NCBI GenBank assembly: GCA_964565615.1
Contig: CAZMFO010000003.1
Location: forward strand, 9,623-73,622
DNA: 64,000 nt
Direction: 5' to 3'
DNA from: HK-STAS-PATE-36 sp964565615
GTDB lineage: Bacteria > Patescibacteriota > Saccharimonadia > Saccharimonadales > JAGQNJ01
The notes beneath the pieces are model-generated. The model worked only from the letters and a program-made list of their open reading frames with translations, had not been told where the DNA came from and did not search any database. Shown one piece after another: positions 9,594-17,808 of the stretch (position 1 is the stretch's first letter; each line of letters opens with the position of its first letter). The position numbers and the translations under genes were made by a program.

Positions 9594-9630
9594 AAATCAC
9601 CCCGCAGGTAGTCTGACAAGGTGATTTTTA
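9592..9630. terminator. Bidirectional Rho-independent terminator
   Basis: AAAAATCACC and GGTGATTTTT form a 10-bp stem with A/T runs on both outer sides. It lies between the convergent membrane-protein gene (8817-9593) and aquaporin gene (9645-10373) and can serve both strands. Confidence 0.8.
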
Positions 9631-9644
9631 TTAACTGTGATTTG

Positions 9645-10373
9645 TTATCTTTTTTTTGTAGCAGTTGACTTTTTCTTAGAGCTTTTGGTAGATACGGTAA
9701 CTTTTGAAGGAATATGACGGCGTTCGGTAGAAACTTTAATAGCAAACGATTCCCCTGCAAACATCATTGCATAAAGGTTTACACCTATGATACCGCCCAC
9801 TAACGGAGCTACGAAATACTCAACCCCCCAAGACTGAATGCCTAGCGCTACGGCAGGATTAAGTACTCCATTTGAAATAGCAGTTGCCACAAGAGCACCT
9901 AAAAACAATGATCCACCAATTGTAAAGGCTAGTTTACCACCTTCGTACTTTTGATAAACTGCCGAGCTAATCCCAAAAGTAAATACTATTACCCCTATCA
10001 TCTCTGCCAGAAAAACTCGCCAATCAAGGCTTTTGCTACCAATACTTGGAATAGTACTGTTAATAAAATAGGTATAGAGTTTCCATGCGAGAATTGCGCC
10101 TATAAATTGAGAAACAATATACAAAATACCCTTGAGTGTTCCAATTTTTTTAACAGACCAAAGTCCTAGCGTAACTGCTGGATTAATGTGTGCTCCAGAA
10201 GTTGAACCAATTGCTAACACGATAATTGCCAAAGTTAAACCAGCCCCCAACGCAACAAAATATGGTATTCCTATTGGCGATTTACTTACAGATAATACTG
10301 CAAAAGTTAATAAAAATGTCCCGATAAGCTCTGCTACCAATGGTGCAAGCATTTTGCGACTTAATAACATCAT
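9645..10373 (-). CDS. Aquaporin / MIP-family channel
   Basis: 242 residues with six hydrophobic helices and two pore half-helices carrying the NPA signatures: HINPAVTLG in loop B and NGVLNPAVALG in loop E. The start at 10373 is fixed by a strong Shine-Dalgarno (AAGGAGG) 5 nt before ATG. The last 25 residues form an unusual Lys/Ser/Thr tail (KKKSTATKKR) not typical of AqpZ or GlpF. By family it is a water or small-solute channel in the cytoplasmic membrane. The residues separating water from glycerol channels were not resolved by eye, so no gene symbol is given. Confidence 0.9.
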   Translation of the reverse strand: MMLLSRKMLAPLVAELIGTFLLTFAVLSVSKSPIGIPYFVALGAGLTLAIIVLAIGSTSGAHINPAVTLGLWSVKKIGTLKGILYIVSQFIGAILAWKLYTYFINSTIPSIGSKSLDWRVFLAEMIGVIVFTFGISSAVYQKYEGGKLAFTIGGSLFLGALVATAISNGVLNPAVALGIQSWGVEYFVAPLVGGIIGVNLYAMMFAGESFAIKVSTERRHIPSKVTVSTKSSKKKSTATKKR

Positions 10374-10456
10374 TGTCCTCCTTAATTTGTTATTACTTTA
10401 AAGAGTAGTATAGAGGTATTTAAAAATCAATAGCTTGTGTGTAAATTACACCAACT

Positions 10457-11341
10457 CTAGGCAGAGATATTAATTTGGTATATTACAGGATTTGGAACCG
10501 CAACTACCAGAGCACTAAGCACTGCTTCTCGAGCATGGCGTGCCATTTTTTGTTTGCGATCTGCATCTGGACCGTCTGATAATAATGCCTCAATCTGGCC
10601 CGCAAAACCCTCGTCGTTAACAAACGAATCCTCGCCATTTGTCAACTCGTGTAATGCCGTCTGATCAACGGTTTTGCCGGGTACATCAACACGAATGATT
10701 GTTCGTGCCTTATGCTTGCCATTAAGTTGTTCTATTGCACTACCATCTTCTTCGCCCAATGCATCAAATAGCTTAGATTCATCCCACTTACCATATCGCT
10801 CACTTTCTACGACGCGTCGGGCATTAGCAACCACTTCATCATAAAGCACTTCGTCAAAATCACCACCCAACTCCGTGCGAGCATACTCTTTGCCGGCATC
10901 AAGATTATCGCCACAAATCAGACCCATAACTGCGTTAAATCCACCATTGGCCGCACAGCCTTCATGTCCACCAGAGTTCACGCCACCATCATTAAGCATT
11001 TTTGTCACTTCTGTTATTCTTGTTAATCCTTCGGACTCTTCTGCAAAGTAACTTATCAACTCAGCAATATAAAGTCCATAAACATTTGCTCCGCCCGGCA
11101 CAGAATAGCGGGGCTCAACATCTTCTTGGCCATCACGAGTACCAATTCGTTCTCGTTCGTCAACACAAGTGCTTGAACTATCGCCATCAACAACTCGCAA
11201 ACTAGCGACCGCATTTTCTGCTTGAGCATCCAGCTCTTCAGCTGTCATCAAATTTGTGCTTGATTCAAATTTTAATGGTTGATCACTAATCCTTATGTCA
11301 TAAGGCATTTTTTTAGTTTCCATTGCGGGTTCTCTTTCCAT
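10457..11341 (-). CDS. Putative carbonic-anhydrase-like metalloprotein
   Basis: 294 residues, soluble, acidic, no signal peptide. Two blocks look like a zinc/cadmium carbonic anhydrase site: CVDERERIG (C59, D61, R63) and GGHEGCAANGG (H126, C129), with PGG near 82-84 in between. CxDxR...PGG...H...C recalls the Cys-His-Cys metal site of beta-class enzymes and of the cadmium (zeta-class) family. The rest is not recognisable. The enzyme would interconvert CO2 and bicarbonate in the cytoplasm, but activity is inferred only from these residues. Starts at 11341 or 11323 are possible; neither has a strong Shine-Dalgarno. Confidence 0.5.
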   Translation of the reverse strand: MEREPAMETKKMPYDIRISDQPLKFESSTNLMTAEELDAQAENAVASLRVVDGDSSSTCVDERERIGTRDGQEDVEPRYSVPGGANVYGLYIAELISYFAEESEGLTRITEVTKMLNDGGVNSGGHEGCAANGGFNAVMGLICGDNLDAGKEYARTELGGDFDEVLYDEVVANARRVVESERYGKWDESKLFDALGEEDGSAIEQLNGKHKARTIIRVDVPGKTVDQTALHELTNGEDSFVNDEGFAGQIEALLSDGPDADRKQKMARHAREAVLSALVVAVPNPVIYQINISA

Positions 11342-11407
11342 TTATTACTTTCTATTAATTAACAAACAGATTTTATCATACACCCTTGATGATTATTTTC
11401 AACCCTA

Positions 11408-11429
11408 AAATGTGAGTATTATCACATTT
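11408..11429. promoter_or_regulatory. CRP/FNR-type palindromic operator
   Basis: AAATGTGA-N6-TCACATTT is a perfect 8+8 bp dyad whose half-site equals the textbook CRP-family consensus. It lies between the divergent genes at 10457-11341 (minus) and 11452-11745 (plus), about 22 bp before the plus-strand start and 67 bp before the minus-strand start. TTGACA follows directly at 11431. Confidence 0.5.
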
Positions 11430-11451
11430 TTTGACATTATGGTGAGTCATA

Positions 11452-11745
11452 ATGACCAGTATGGAACGAAACGGATTTGAGCTAGATATTTCAAGCGAAC
11501 AGGCTAACAGAACTCATATTAAATTTTTAACAGCGCCTGACTATCCAGAACAAATATCACCAATTGAAGAAGCATGGAGAGAAATTAAAGAATCCAAGCC
11601 AAACCTAAGGCACGAATTCGCCAGAATCGCTACCGAGTATGGAGGCTCTGATCCAGAGCTTCGCGCTTGGGTCACAAAATGTATGCTAACTTTGTATGTC
11701 GTATTAAAGGAAGCCAATGACTCCTCACGCAGTGCTTCATATTAG
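11452..11745 (+). CDS. Small hypothetical protein
   Basis: 97 residues with no signal peptide or membrane segment. The C-terminal half (ARIATEYGGSDPELRAWVTKCMLTLYVVLKEA) looks like a small helical domain. GGTGAG lies 5 nt before ATG 11452 and could serve as a Shine-Dalgarno; an in-frame ATG at 11461 is an alternative start. It faces the atp operon convergently, with only 25 nt between stops. A CRP-type palindrome sits just upstream. No family recognised. Confidence 0.55.
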   Translation: MTSMERNGFELDISSEQANRTHIKFLTAPDYPEQISPIEEAWREIKESKPNLRHEFARIATEYGGSDPELRAWVTKCMLTLYVVLKEANDSSRSASY

Positions 11746-11770
11746 ATGACAACTAAGAGCTGAGCTACCC

Positions 11771-12205
11771 TTAGCCTTGCCTTCGGTGTCGTCGATTCTT
11801 TAATTCTGATACTTTAAGTCTGATACTTGTGCGATCTATTAAAGATTGAGCATGATCAAGAGAAATCTGATCTTTGGCGTCTCTTAGTAGTTTCTTAGCC
11901 TCTTCTTGAGCCTGTCGAGCTTCTTGCTCGTTAATCTCATCTGGGTCATCTGCCTCATCTACCAATACATTTATTATGTTATCTGTTATTTCGATTACCC
12001 CACCATTAGTAGCAAAAATATCCATAAAATCATCTGGATCAGTAGATTTGTTGCGAACTTTAATTATGCCCGGGGATGCCAAGCTGATTAACGATGCATG
12101 GTTCTGAAAAACGGCTATTTGCCCTTGCGGAGTTGGCAATAGTGCCTCATATACATCATTGTAAGATTTTGTACCATTGAGAGTAACCATGTTGAGACTT
12201 AACAT
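11771..12205 (-). CDS. atpC: ATP synthase F1 epsilon subunit
   Basis: 144 residues, last gene of the atp operon. The N-terminal beta-sandwich is recognisable (VTLNGTKSYNDVYEALLPTPQGQIAVFQNHASLISLASPG split across residues 7-45), followed by the GGVIEI strand and a charged C-terminal helical hairpin (EINEQEARQAQEEAKKLL). The epsilon subunit couples the gamma shaft to the c-ring and can inhibit ATP hydrolysis. Its position directly after atpD matches the standard bacterial order. The start (residue 1 or the Met at residue 6) is uncertain. Confidence 0.9.
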   Translation of the reverse strand: MLSLNMVTLNGTKSYNDVYEALLPTPQGQIAVFQNHASLISLASPGIIKVRNKSTDPDDFMDIFATNGGVIEITDNIINVLVDEADDPDEINEQEARQAQEEAKKLLRDAKDQISLDHAQSLIDRTSIRLKVSELKNRRHRRQG

Positions 12206-12263
12206 ACTGATTTCTCCGACACTGGTAAATATAGGCAGTCGCTTCTAGGACAAAACATCTTGA

Positions 12264-13643
12264 CTATTTAACCTCGCTAATTGCACCCTTCATATAAAAG
12301 GCACTCTCTGGTTTATCATCATATTTACCGTCAAGAATTTCTCGGAATCCAGCTATCGTATCTTTTAGCTTGACATATTTACCAGCATTTCCGGTAAATA
12401 TTTCGGCGACATGGAAGGGTTGGGTCAAAAATCGCTGAATGCGCCTTGCACGAGCAACAGTTCGTTTATCTTCTTCGGATAATTCTTCCATACCTAAAAT
12501 AGCGATAATATCTTGAAGATCCTTATATCGTTGAAGTATTCGTTGCACCTCCCGTGCTACATCATAATGCTCCTGCCCGACAATCTCTGGGTTAAGAATT
12601 GTTGATGAGCTGTCTAGCGGATCAACAGCTGGGTACAAACCAAGTTCAGTTAAAGCACGACTCAAAACAATAGTTGAGTCAAGGTGGGCAAAAGTAGTGG
12701 CTGGCGCCGGGTCGGTAGTATCATCAGCGGGAACATAAACAGCCTGAACAGAAGTAATAGACCCCTTTTTGGTTGATGTAATGCGTTCTTGCAATGCACC
12801 CATCTCTTGTGCAAGATTTGGCTGATATCCAACAGCCGATGGCAAACGACCCAACAAGGCCGAGACTTCAGCACCAGCTTGAGTAAACCTAAAAATGTTA
12901 TCAATAAACAACAAAACATCTTTACCTTCATCGCGAAAACCCTCGGCAATAGTAAGCCCACTTAACGCCACACGCAATCGAGCTCCCGGTGGTTCGTTCA
13001 TCTGACCAAACACCAAACTAGTTTTATCCAAAACGCCGGATTCTTCCATTTCATAGTATAGGTCATTGCCCTCGCGTGTTCGCTCTCCAACGCCCGCAAA
13101 AACTGAGGTCCCACCATGCTGTTTGGCGATGTTGTCAATAAACTCGGTAATTAAAACTGTTTTACCAACACCAGCACCACCAAATAAGCCAACTTTACCA
13201 CCTCGTGCCACAGGACAAATCAAGTCAATAACCTTAATGCCGGTTTCTAATACTTCTGTTTCGCCAGATTGATCAGAAAGAGCAGGGGGGTTTTTGTGAA
13301 TAGGCGCTCGCACCTTAAACTCATTTTTTTTGCCATCAATTGGTTGACCAACCACATTAAACATTCGCCCAGATGTTTCTTTGCCGATAGGCACACTGAT
13401 AGGCGAACCAGTATCAATGATTTCTGCACCGCGTTCAAGACCATCTGTTGAGCTTAAACTAATAGCCCTAATACTGGTTTCGCTCAAATGTTGTGCTACT
13501 TCAAAAACAATTTTTTTATCATTATGAGTCAACTCCAGGGCATTATAGATTGCCGGTAATCTTCCTTCGGGAAACTCCGCATCTATCACCACGCCGACTA
13601 TTTGGGTGATTTTTCCTGCTACTGTTTGCTTTGCTGTTGCCAT
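12264..13643 (-). CDS. atpD: ATP synthase F1 beta subunit
   Basis: 459 residues, full length. Walker A GGAGVGKT, the GERTREGNDLY block, Walker B region LLFIDNIFRFTQAG, and the catalytic-site ALLGRLPSAVGYQPNL and DPLDSSS segments are all present. This is the catalytic nucleotide-binding subunit of F1. The start at 13643 has an AAGGAGA Shine-Dalgarno 5-6 nt upstream. It lies 37 nt after atpG in the minus-strand operon. Nothing is missing or altered in the catalytic motifs. Confidence 0.97.
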   Translation of the reverse strand: MATAKQTVAGKITQIVGVVIDAEFPEGRLPAIYNALELTHNDKKIVFEVAQHLSETSIRAISLSSTDGLERGAEIIDTGSPISVPIGKETSGRMFNVVGQPIDGKKNEFKVRAPIHKNPPALSDQSGETEVLETGIKVIDLICPVARGGKVGLFGGAGVGKTVLITEFIDNIAKQHGGTSVFAGVGERTREGNDLYYEMEESGVLDKTSLVFGQMNEPPGARLRVALSGLTIAEGFRDEGKDVLLFIDNIFRFTQAGAEVSALLGRLPSAVGYQPNLAQEMGALQERITSTKKGSITSVQAVYVPADDTTDPAPATTFAHLDSTIVLSRALTELGLYPAVDPLDSSSTILNPEIVGQEHYDVAREVQRILQRYKDLQDIIAILGMEELSEEDKRTVARARRIQRFLTQPFHVAEIFTGNAGKYVKLKDTIAGFREILDGKYDDKPESAFYMKGAISEVK

Positions 13644-13680
13644 ATATTCTCCTTATTAACTTAACTACTGATATTTATCA

Positions 13681-14550
13681 TCATTTAATTGCCTCAGCGC
13701 CACCGGTTATTTCGGCCAGTTCTTGGGTGATACTGGCTTGTCTTGCTGTATTAAAGGCCAGTGTCAAATCTTCAACTAAGTCGTTGGCGTTATCGGTTGC
13801 GTTCTTCATTGCCATCATTCTCATAGAATGTTCGCTAGCCTGTGATTCATAAAACGATTGAGCTAGTTGAGCCTCTACCAACCTCTGCGTTACGCCATCT
13901 AAAACTGCTTGAGGGGAAGGTTCAATGGTTGCATCCTCTAGCTCTGGATCAATAGCTGTTTCTGTAAAAGCTGCTGGCAATAGAGCAGTAAGAGCTACTT
14001 CTTGAACGATACTAGACTTGTAATTAGTTTGAATTACATCCACGACATCAACTTCTTTTTGCGAATAAAGGTCAATAATTGTATTAAGCAACGGTCGCAA
14101 ATTGTTGGCATCGGGCTGTTCTGGAAAGTCGTTATAAACTGCCAGAATATCAATATCTTTAATTTTAGAAACAAATTGTGATGCTTGTTTGCCGACCACA
14201 ATAATTTTAGACCGAACCTTGCTTGCTTTATCTGCTTGTAATTCTTTACTTAATCGTCGTAAAACATTGCTATTGTATGCACCAGCCAACCCTCGATCAC
14301 TAGTAATAACGATATGTAGTTTATTAACAATAGGGTATCGTATCTCAAACAATGGGTGTTTTTTGACATCAGTCATCTCTCGCAAGTGAGTTAAAATTGT
14401 ACTTGCTAGCACAGAATAGTCACGAGTCTTAACAACATGTTCTTGTGCACGACGCATCTTACTGGCACTAACTAGCTCCATAGCTTTTGTAATCTGTTTG
14501 GTGTTCTTGACACTAGTTATGCGTCTTTTGAGCGCAATAGTATTAGCCAT
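13681..14550 (-). CDS. atpG: ATP synthase F1 gamma subunit
   Basis: 289 residues, the usual family length. The conserved N-terminal helix (RRITSVKNTKQITKAMELVSASKMRRAQ) and the C-terminal helix (MKNATDNANDLVEDLTLAFNTARQASITQELAEI) that form the rotating coiled-coil shaft are clear, as is TSDRGLAGAYNSN in the globular part. Its start overlaps the stop of the small gene at 14543-14830 by 8 nt, so the two are probably translationally coupled. Confidence 0.96.
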   Translation of the reverse strand: MANTIALKRRITSVKNTKQITKAMELVSASKMRRAQEHVVKTRDYSVLASTILTHLREMTDVKKHPLFEIRYPIVNKLHIVITSDRGLAGAYNSNVLRRLSKELQADKASKVRSKIIVVGKQASQFVSKIKDIDILAVYNDFPEQPDANNLRPLLNTIIDLYSQKEVDVVDVIQTNYKSSIVQEVALTALLPAAFTETAIDPELEDATIEPSPQAVLDGVTQRLVEAQLAQSFYESQASEHSMRMMAMKNATDNANDLVEDLTLAFNTARQASITQELAEITGGAEAIK

Positions 14551-14830
14551 CTACTTCCTCCACGCCAACTATTCTACGCACTGCCTCTCCGACGACTTCC
14601 TCAACCCAAATCCTTCCGAGATCTCTCCCAAACTCTGTACCAGTTGCCTCATCAAGCTCTACAGGCTCTCCAAACAAAGCCTGAACAACTTTTTTGGCTC
14701 CGACAATCTCGTCCGGTTTGGCATCTGGCCCAAGTACTGTATGTGCTAATACTTTGGGTAGCTGTTGATCCGATAGCGACTTAACATCGCGTCGCATAGT
14801 ATATCTAAAAAATGGTCTTTCCTTGGTCAT
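14543..14830 (-). CDS. Small unknown protein inserted between atpA and atpG
   Basis: 95 residues, soluble, acidic C-terminal half (GRIWVEEVVGEAVRRIVGVEEVDG-like ending), no signal or membrane segment. It lies inside the atp operon, 63 nt after atpA and overlapping atpG by 8 nt. Standard operons have atpG directly after atpA. The overlap and the absence of another frame argue that it is translated. It does not resemble any ATP synthase subunit or the AtpI/AtpZ assembly proteins as far as can be seen. It could be an operon-specific regulator or assembly factor; this is a guess from position only. Confidence 0.65.
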   Translation of the reverse strand: MTKERPFFRYTMRRDVKSLSDQQLPKVLAHTVLGPDAKPDEIVGAKKVVQALFGEPVELDEATGTEFGRDLGRIWVEEVVGEAVRRIVGVEEVDG

Positions 14831-14893
14831 TTGTTAGCTCCCGCCACAGAGTATCCTAACTCACAATTATAAAAGGCAGGATTAGCCAACAAT

Positions 14894-16441
14894 TTATTTA
14901 GTTTGTTCATCTTGCTCCTGATATTCTTTGGCTACACTACTTGCAGTCTTAGTGATTAGTTCGGTGATTTTATCGGACGGCTTATCGCCTTTCTCTAGCT
15001 CGGACATTTCTTTCTTGTGTTGTTTAGCCAGAGTTGACAGTAAAGCTTCTTGTGCTTTTTTAATATCTGCCACTGGCACATTGTCAAAACAACCTTCATT
15101 GGCCGATAGCAGACAAGCAGTTTGTTGCCAAATACTAAGTGGCGAGTACTGCGGTTGTTTTAGTAGCTCCGTTAGGCGTTGCCCTCGCTCAATAGTCTTT
15201 TTAGTATCAGCATCAAGGTCTGTTGAAAATTGAGCAAAAGCTGCCAGTTCCCTAAACTGGGCTAAAGCTAAGCGTAAGTGGCTAGCCACGCTACGAATTG
15301 CTTTGGTTTGAGCAGAACCCCCAACACGCGAAACCGACAAACCAACCGAAATGGCAGGCCTAATACCTTGGTAAAACAGGTTTGTTTCCATAAAAATTTG
15401 CCCATCTGTGATAGAAATAACATTTGTGGGAATATAGGCACTGATGTCGCCCGCTTGAGTCTCGATTATCGGCAGAGCGGTCAACGAACCTCCACCCAAC
15501 TTGTCGTTTAGTTTAGCCGAACGCTCTAGAAGGCGAGAATGTAGGTAAAACACATCACCGGGATACGCCTCTCGTCCCGGAGGGCGTCGCAATAGCAATG
15601 ACATCTGCCGATAGGCTGCAGCATGCTTAGAAAGATCATCATAAATAATCAATGCATGGCCACCATTGTCTCGAAAATACTCACCCATAGCAGTCCCTGC
15701 ATACGGAGCTAAATACTGTAAGCTGGCTGGGTCTGATGCACTGGTCGCTACAATAATCGTTTGATCCATCACGCCTTCGCGCTTTAGTCTCTCCACTAAA
15801 CGAGCAACCTTGCTTAACTTTTGACCAACTGCAACATAGATATTTATAACTCCAGTACCTTGACGATGTTGATTAATCATAGTGTCTACTGCTATGGCTG
15901 TTTTTCCAGTTTGTCTATCGCCGATAATTAGCTCTCGCTGACCTCGACCGATCGGTACCATTGAGTCAATTGCTAAAATACCCGTCATCAACGGTTCGTG
16001 GACACTCTTTCTGTCTAAGACGCCCGGAGCGGTTCGTTCAATTAAGCTAGTTTTTCTGGTTTTGATTGGACCTCTATCGTCAAGAGGTTGCCCCAATGGG
16101 TTAACCACTCGCCCTACTAGCTCCTCGCCGACAGGTACTTCTAAAATTTTTCCACTAAGTCGCACCTTTGCACCAGCAACAACTTTAATATCCTCACCCA
16201 AAAGCACAGCACCAATCTCGTCTTCCATTAAATTTAGGGCAAAGGCTGGCACAGTTTGTCCATCAGCACCCTCAATCTCTAGCATTTCGCTATAGCCAGT
16301 CTCCGAAAGCCCATAAATCCAGGCAATACCGTCTCCTACACGGGTTACAATCCCCACCTTTTCGGCATCTACTGATTTCTTTAGCTCCTCAATCGCACTA
16401 CGGACATCTTTAGCTAATTCTTTTACAGATATGTTATTCAT
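14894..16441 (-). CDS. atpA: ATP synthase F1 alpha subunit
   Basis: 515 residues. Walker A GDRQTGKT, the DDLSKHAAAYRQMSLLLRRPPGREAYPGDVFY region (split across about 265-300), SLTALPIIETQAGD and the arginine-finger region SVGLSVSRVGGSAQ are present. This is the non-catalytic nucleotide-binding subunit of F1. The C-terminal tail (KGDKPSDKITELITKTASSVAKEYQEQDEQTK) is charged and slightly longer than usual. The gene follows atpH with a 7-nt gap. Confidence 0.97.
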   Translation of the reverse strand: MNNISVKELAKDVRSAIEELKKSVDAEKVGIVTRVGDGIAWIYGLSETGYSEMLEIEGADGQTVPAFALNLMEDEIGAVLLGEDIKVVAGAKVRLSGKILEVPVGEELVGRVVNPLGQPLDDRGPIKTRKTSLIERTAPGVLDRKSVHEPLMTGILAIDSMVPIGRGQRELIIGDRQTGKTAIAVDTMINQHRQGTGVINIYVAVGQKLSKVARLVERLKREGVMDQTIIVATSASDPASLQYLAPYAGTAMGEYFRDNGGHALIIYDDLSKHAAAYRQMSLLLRRPPGREAYPGDVFYLHSRLLERSAKLNDKLGGGSLTALPIIETQAGDISAYIPTNVISITDGQIFMETNLFYQGIRPAISVGLSVSRVGGSAQTKAIRSVASHLRLALAQFRELAAFAQFSTDLDADTKKTIERGQRLTELLKQPQYSPLSIWQQTACLLSANEGCFDNVPVADIKKAQEALLSTLAKQHKKEMSELEKGDKPSDKITELITKTASSVAKEYQEQDEQTK

Positions 16442-16448
16442 TTATTCT

Positions 16449-16826
16449 TTATGCTCCTATCTTCATTTTGTTTAATCGGTTGCGTACGGTCAGATCTAGA
16501 TAATAATTACTAGACTCAATCCGAACACCACCGATTACGCTTTTATCAATTACTTGGTTAATTACAAGCTCATTGTTACCCAAGATCCGCTTAACTTCTG
16601 ACAAAATTGCTGGTGTTGCGGTAACAGCCGTTGTTATTGTCACCTCTGTTATGTTATGTAACAACTGTCGTAATCTCTCAACCTCTCGCATTATCGTCCC
16701 TAAATCACTAGTACGCCGAGACTCCACAATGTAAGCAGAGACCTTTGTCGCCAAATCGTTTGAAGAATGAGTAACCGCCATTTCTAGGATAGCCCTAGCG
16801 ATTTCTGTAGCACTTGGTTGAGCCAT
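16449..16826 (-). CDS. atpH: ATP synthase delta subunit (short form)
   Basis: 125 residues against the usual 170-180. The C-terminal region typical of delta (TAVTATPAILSEVKRILGNNELVINQVIDKSVIGGVRIE, in segments) is intact, whereas the N-terminal six-helix domain, which in the standard subunit binds the alpha-subunit tips, is reduced to about 60 residues. Assignment rests on operon position (between atpF and atpA, abutting atpF with no gap) and on the C-terminal match. A shortened delta may reflect simplification of the peripheral stalk. Confidence 0.85.
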   Translation of the reverse strand: MAQPSATEIARAILEMAVTHSSNDLATKVSAYIVESRRTSDLGTIMREVERLRQLLHNITEVTITTAVTATPAILSEVKRILGNNELVINQVIDKSVIGGVRIESSNYYLDLTVRNRLNKMKIGA

Positions 16827-17372
16827 CTATAAACTCCTAACCTTTGACAGAGCCTGTTCAATCATAGAGGCGTCTTTTTTGGCATCTAGTTTTTCTTGAA
16901 TAATAATTGCCGAAGCTTCGGCAACCAACTGACGCACTTCTTTTTCAAGGTTTTGTCGTGCCTCGATTATATCTTCTTGGATTTTGGCTCGGGCATCAGC
17001 AAGTAATGTGTTGGCCTTGCGTATGGCAATTTCTTCAGCTTCGCGAATAATACCGCCGGCCTCCTCACGACTTTGAGCAATTATATTATCTGCTTCAACT
17101 CTGGTCTTTTTTAATTGAGCCTCGATTTGCTGGCTTAATTTATCTTTTTCGGCTTGCATCTGACGACCCAGCCGAACACCCTTGTCAATTGTTCGACGGC
17201 GATCTTCTAGCGTTTGAACAATCTTTTCTAAAGCGAAGTGTTTAATAATCCAAAACAGAACTAAAAATGTAGTTGCCTGTGCCAAAATTGCCCAAATATC
17301 TATTCCTAAAGAAGCAATACCTTGCGTTTGTTCACTAGAACCAAATAATGTTAATACCTGCATTATCTCCAT
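16827..17372 (-). CDS. atpF: ATP synthase F0 b subunit
   Basis: 181 residues. One transmembrane helix near residues 24-46 (DIWAILAQATTFLVLFWIIKHF) is followed by a long, highly charged helical stretch to the C-terminus, the usual shape of the b-subunit stator stalk. The start may be residue 1 or the second Met (residue 4). It is preceded by a 119-nt gap after atpE containing a strong inverted repeat, so its level may differ from that of atpE. Confidence 0.92.
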   Translation of the reverse strand: MEIMQVLTLFGSSEQTQGIASLGIDIWAILAQATTFLVLFWIIKHFALEKIVQTLEDRRRTIDKGVRLGRQMQAEKDKLSQQIEAQLKKTRVEADNIIAQSREEAGGIIREAEEIAIRKANTLLADARAKIQEDIIEARQNLEKEVRQLVAEASAIIIQEKLDAKKDASMIEQALSKVRSL

Positions 17373-17417
17373 AATTTCTTGTTAATTATACCATAAATTT
17401 GCTTGTTTTGTTTTTTG

Positions 17418-17482
17418 GCAAAATAGTTTTGGCTAGAACTATGTTGATATTAATGTATCTATTGGCTCTAGCCAAAATTGCC
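17418..17482 (-). promoter_or_regulatory. Intercistronic hairpin between atpE and atpF
   Basis: GGCAA...TTTTGGCTAG pairs with CTAGCCAAAA...TTGCC: a 10-bp stem (17427-17436 with 17468-17477) extended by five more pairs across a bulge, with a 31-nt loop. In the direction of the operon no U-run follows, so it is more likely an RNA processing or stability element than a terminator. Confidence 0.55.
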
Positions 17483-17491
17483 ATACCTTTT

Positions 17492-17743
17492 TTATGAAAG
17501 CAAAAAGGCGCCCAAAAGAAAGGCCAAAAGCGCAGTAACTTCTACCATAGCAGCGATAATAATAATCTGCCCGGCAGCCTTACCGGCCTCTGGGTTCCGC
17601 CCCAAAGCCTTCATATAACTAGAGCCAATCCACGCCAAACCGAAAGCCGCTGCGCCCAGTGCAATACCGAGCATAATAGCTTTTGACATAATCGGCGAGC
17701 TACCAGCTGTCTCTGAAGCAAAAGTTGTTAAATTTGGTACCAT
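17492..17743 (-). CDS. atpE: ATP synthase F0 c subunit
   Basis: 83 residues forming a two-helix hairpin: glycine-rich helix 1 (IALGAAAFGLAWIG), a polar loop ALGRNPEAG (R49-N50-P51) and helix 2 with the ion-carrying carboxylate E68 in MVEVTALLAF. The residue after E68 is Val rather than Ser/Thr, so the usual sodium-type E-S/T signature is absent and a proton ring is favoured. The rotor ring is made of multiple copies, which fits a dedicated intercistronic hairpin downstream. Confidence 0.95.
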   Translation of the reverse strand: MVPNLTTFASETAGSSPIMSKAIMLGIALGAAAFGLAWIGSSYMKALGRNPEAGKAAGQIIIIAAMVEVTALLAFLLGAFLLS

Positions 17744-17808
17744 TGTATCTCCTTTGCTGTGCGTTAACTTAATAACACCCAGTCTATTTTTTTACCTTAA
17801 TAAATGGT

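Noticed and set aside
17492..17743. Sodium-driven ATP synthase
   Set aside because: The c subunit lacks the Ser/Thr that follows the key Glu in sodium-type rings (it has Val), so a proton type is more likely.
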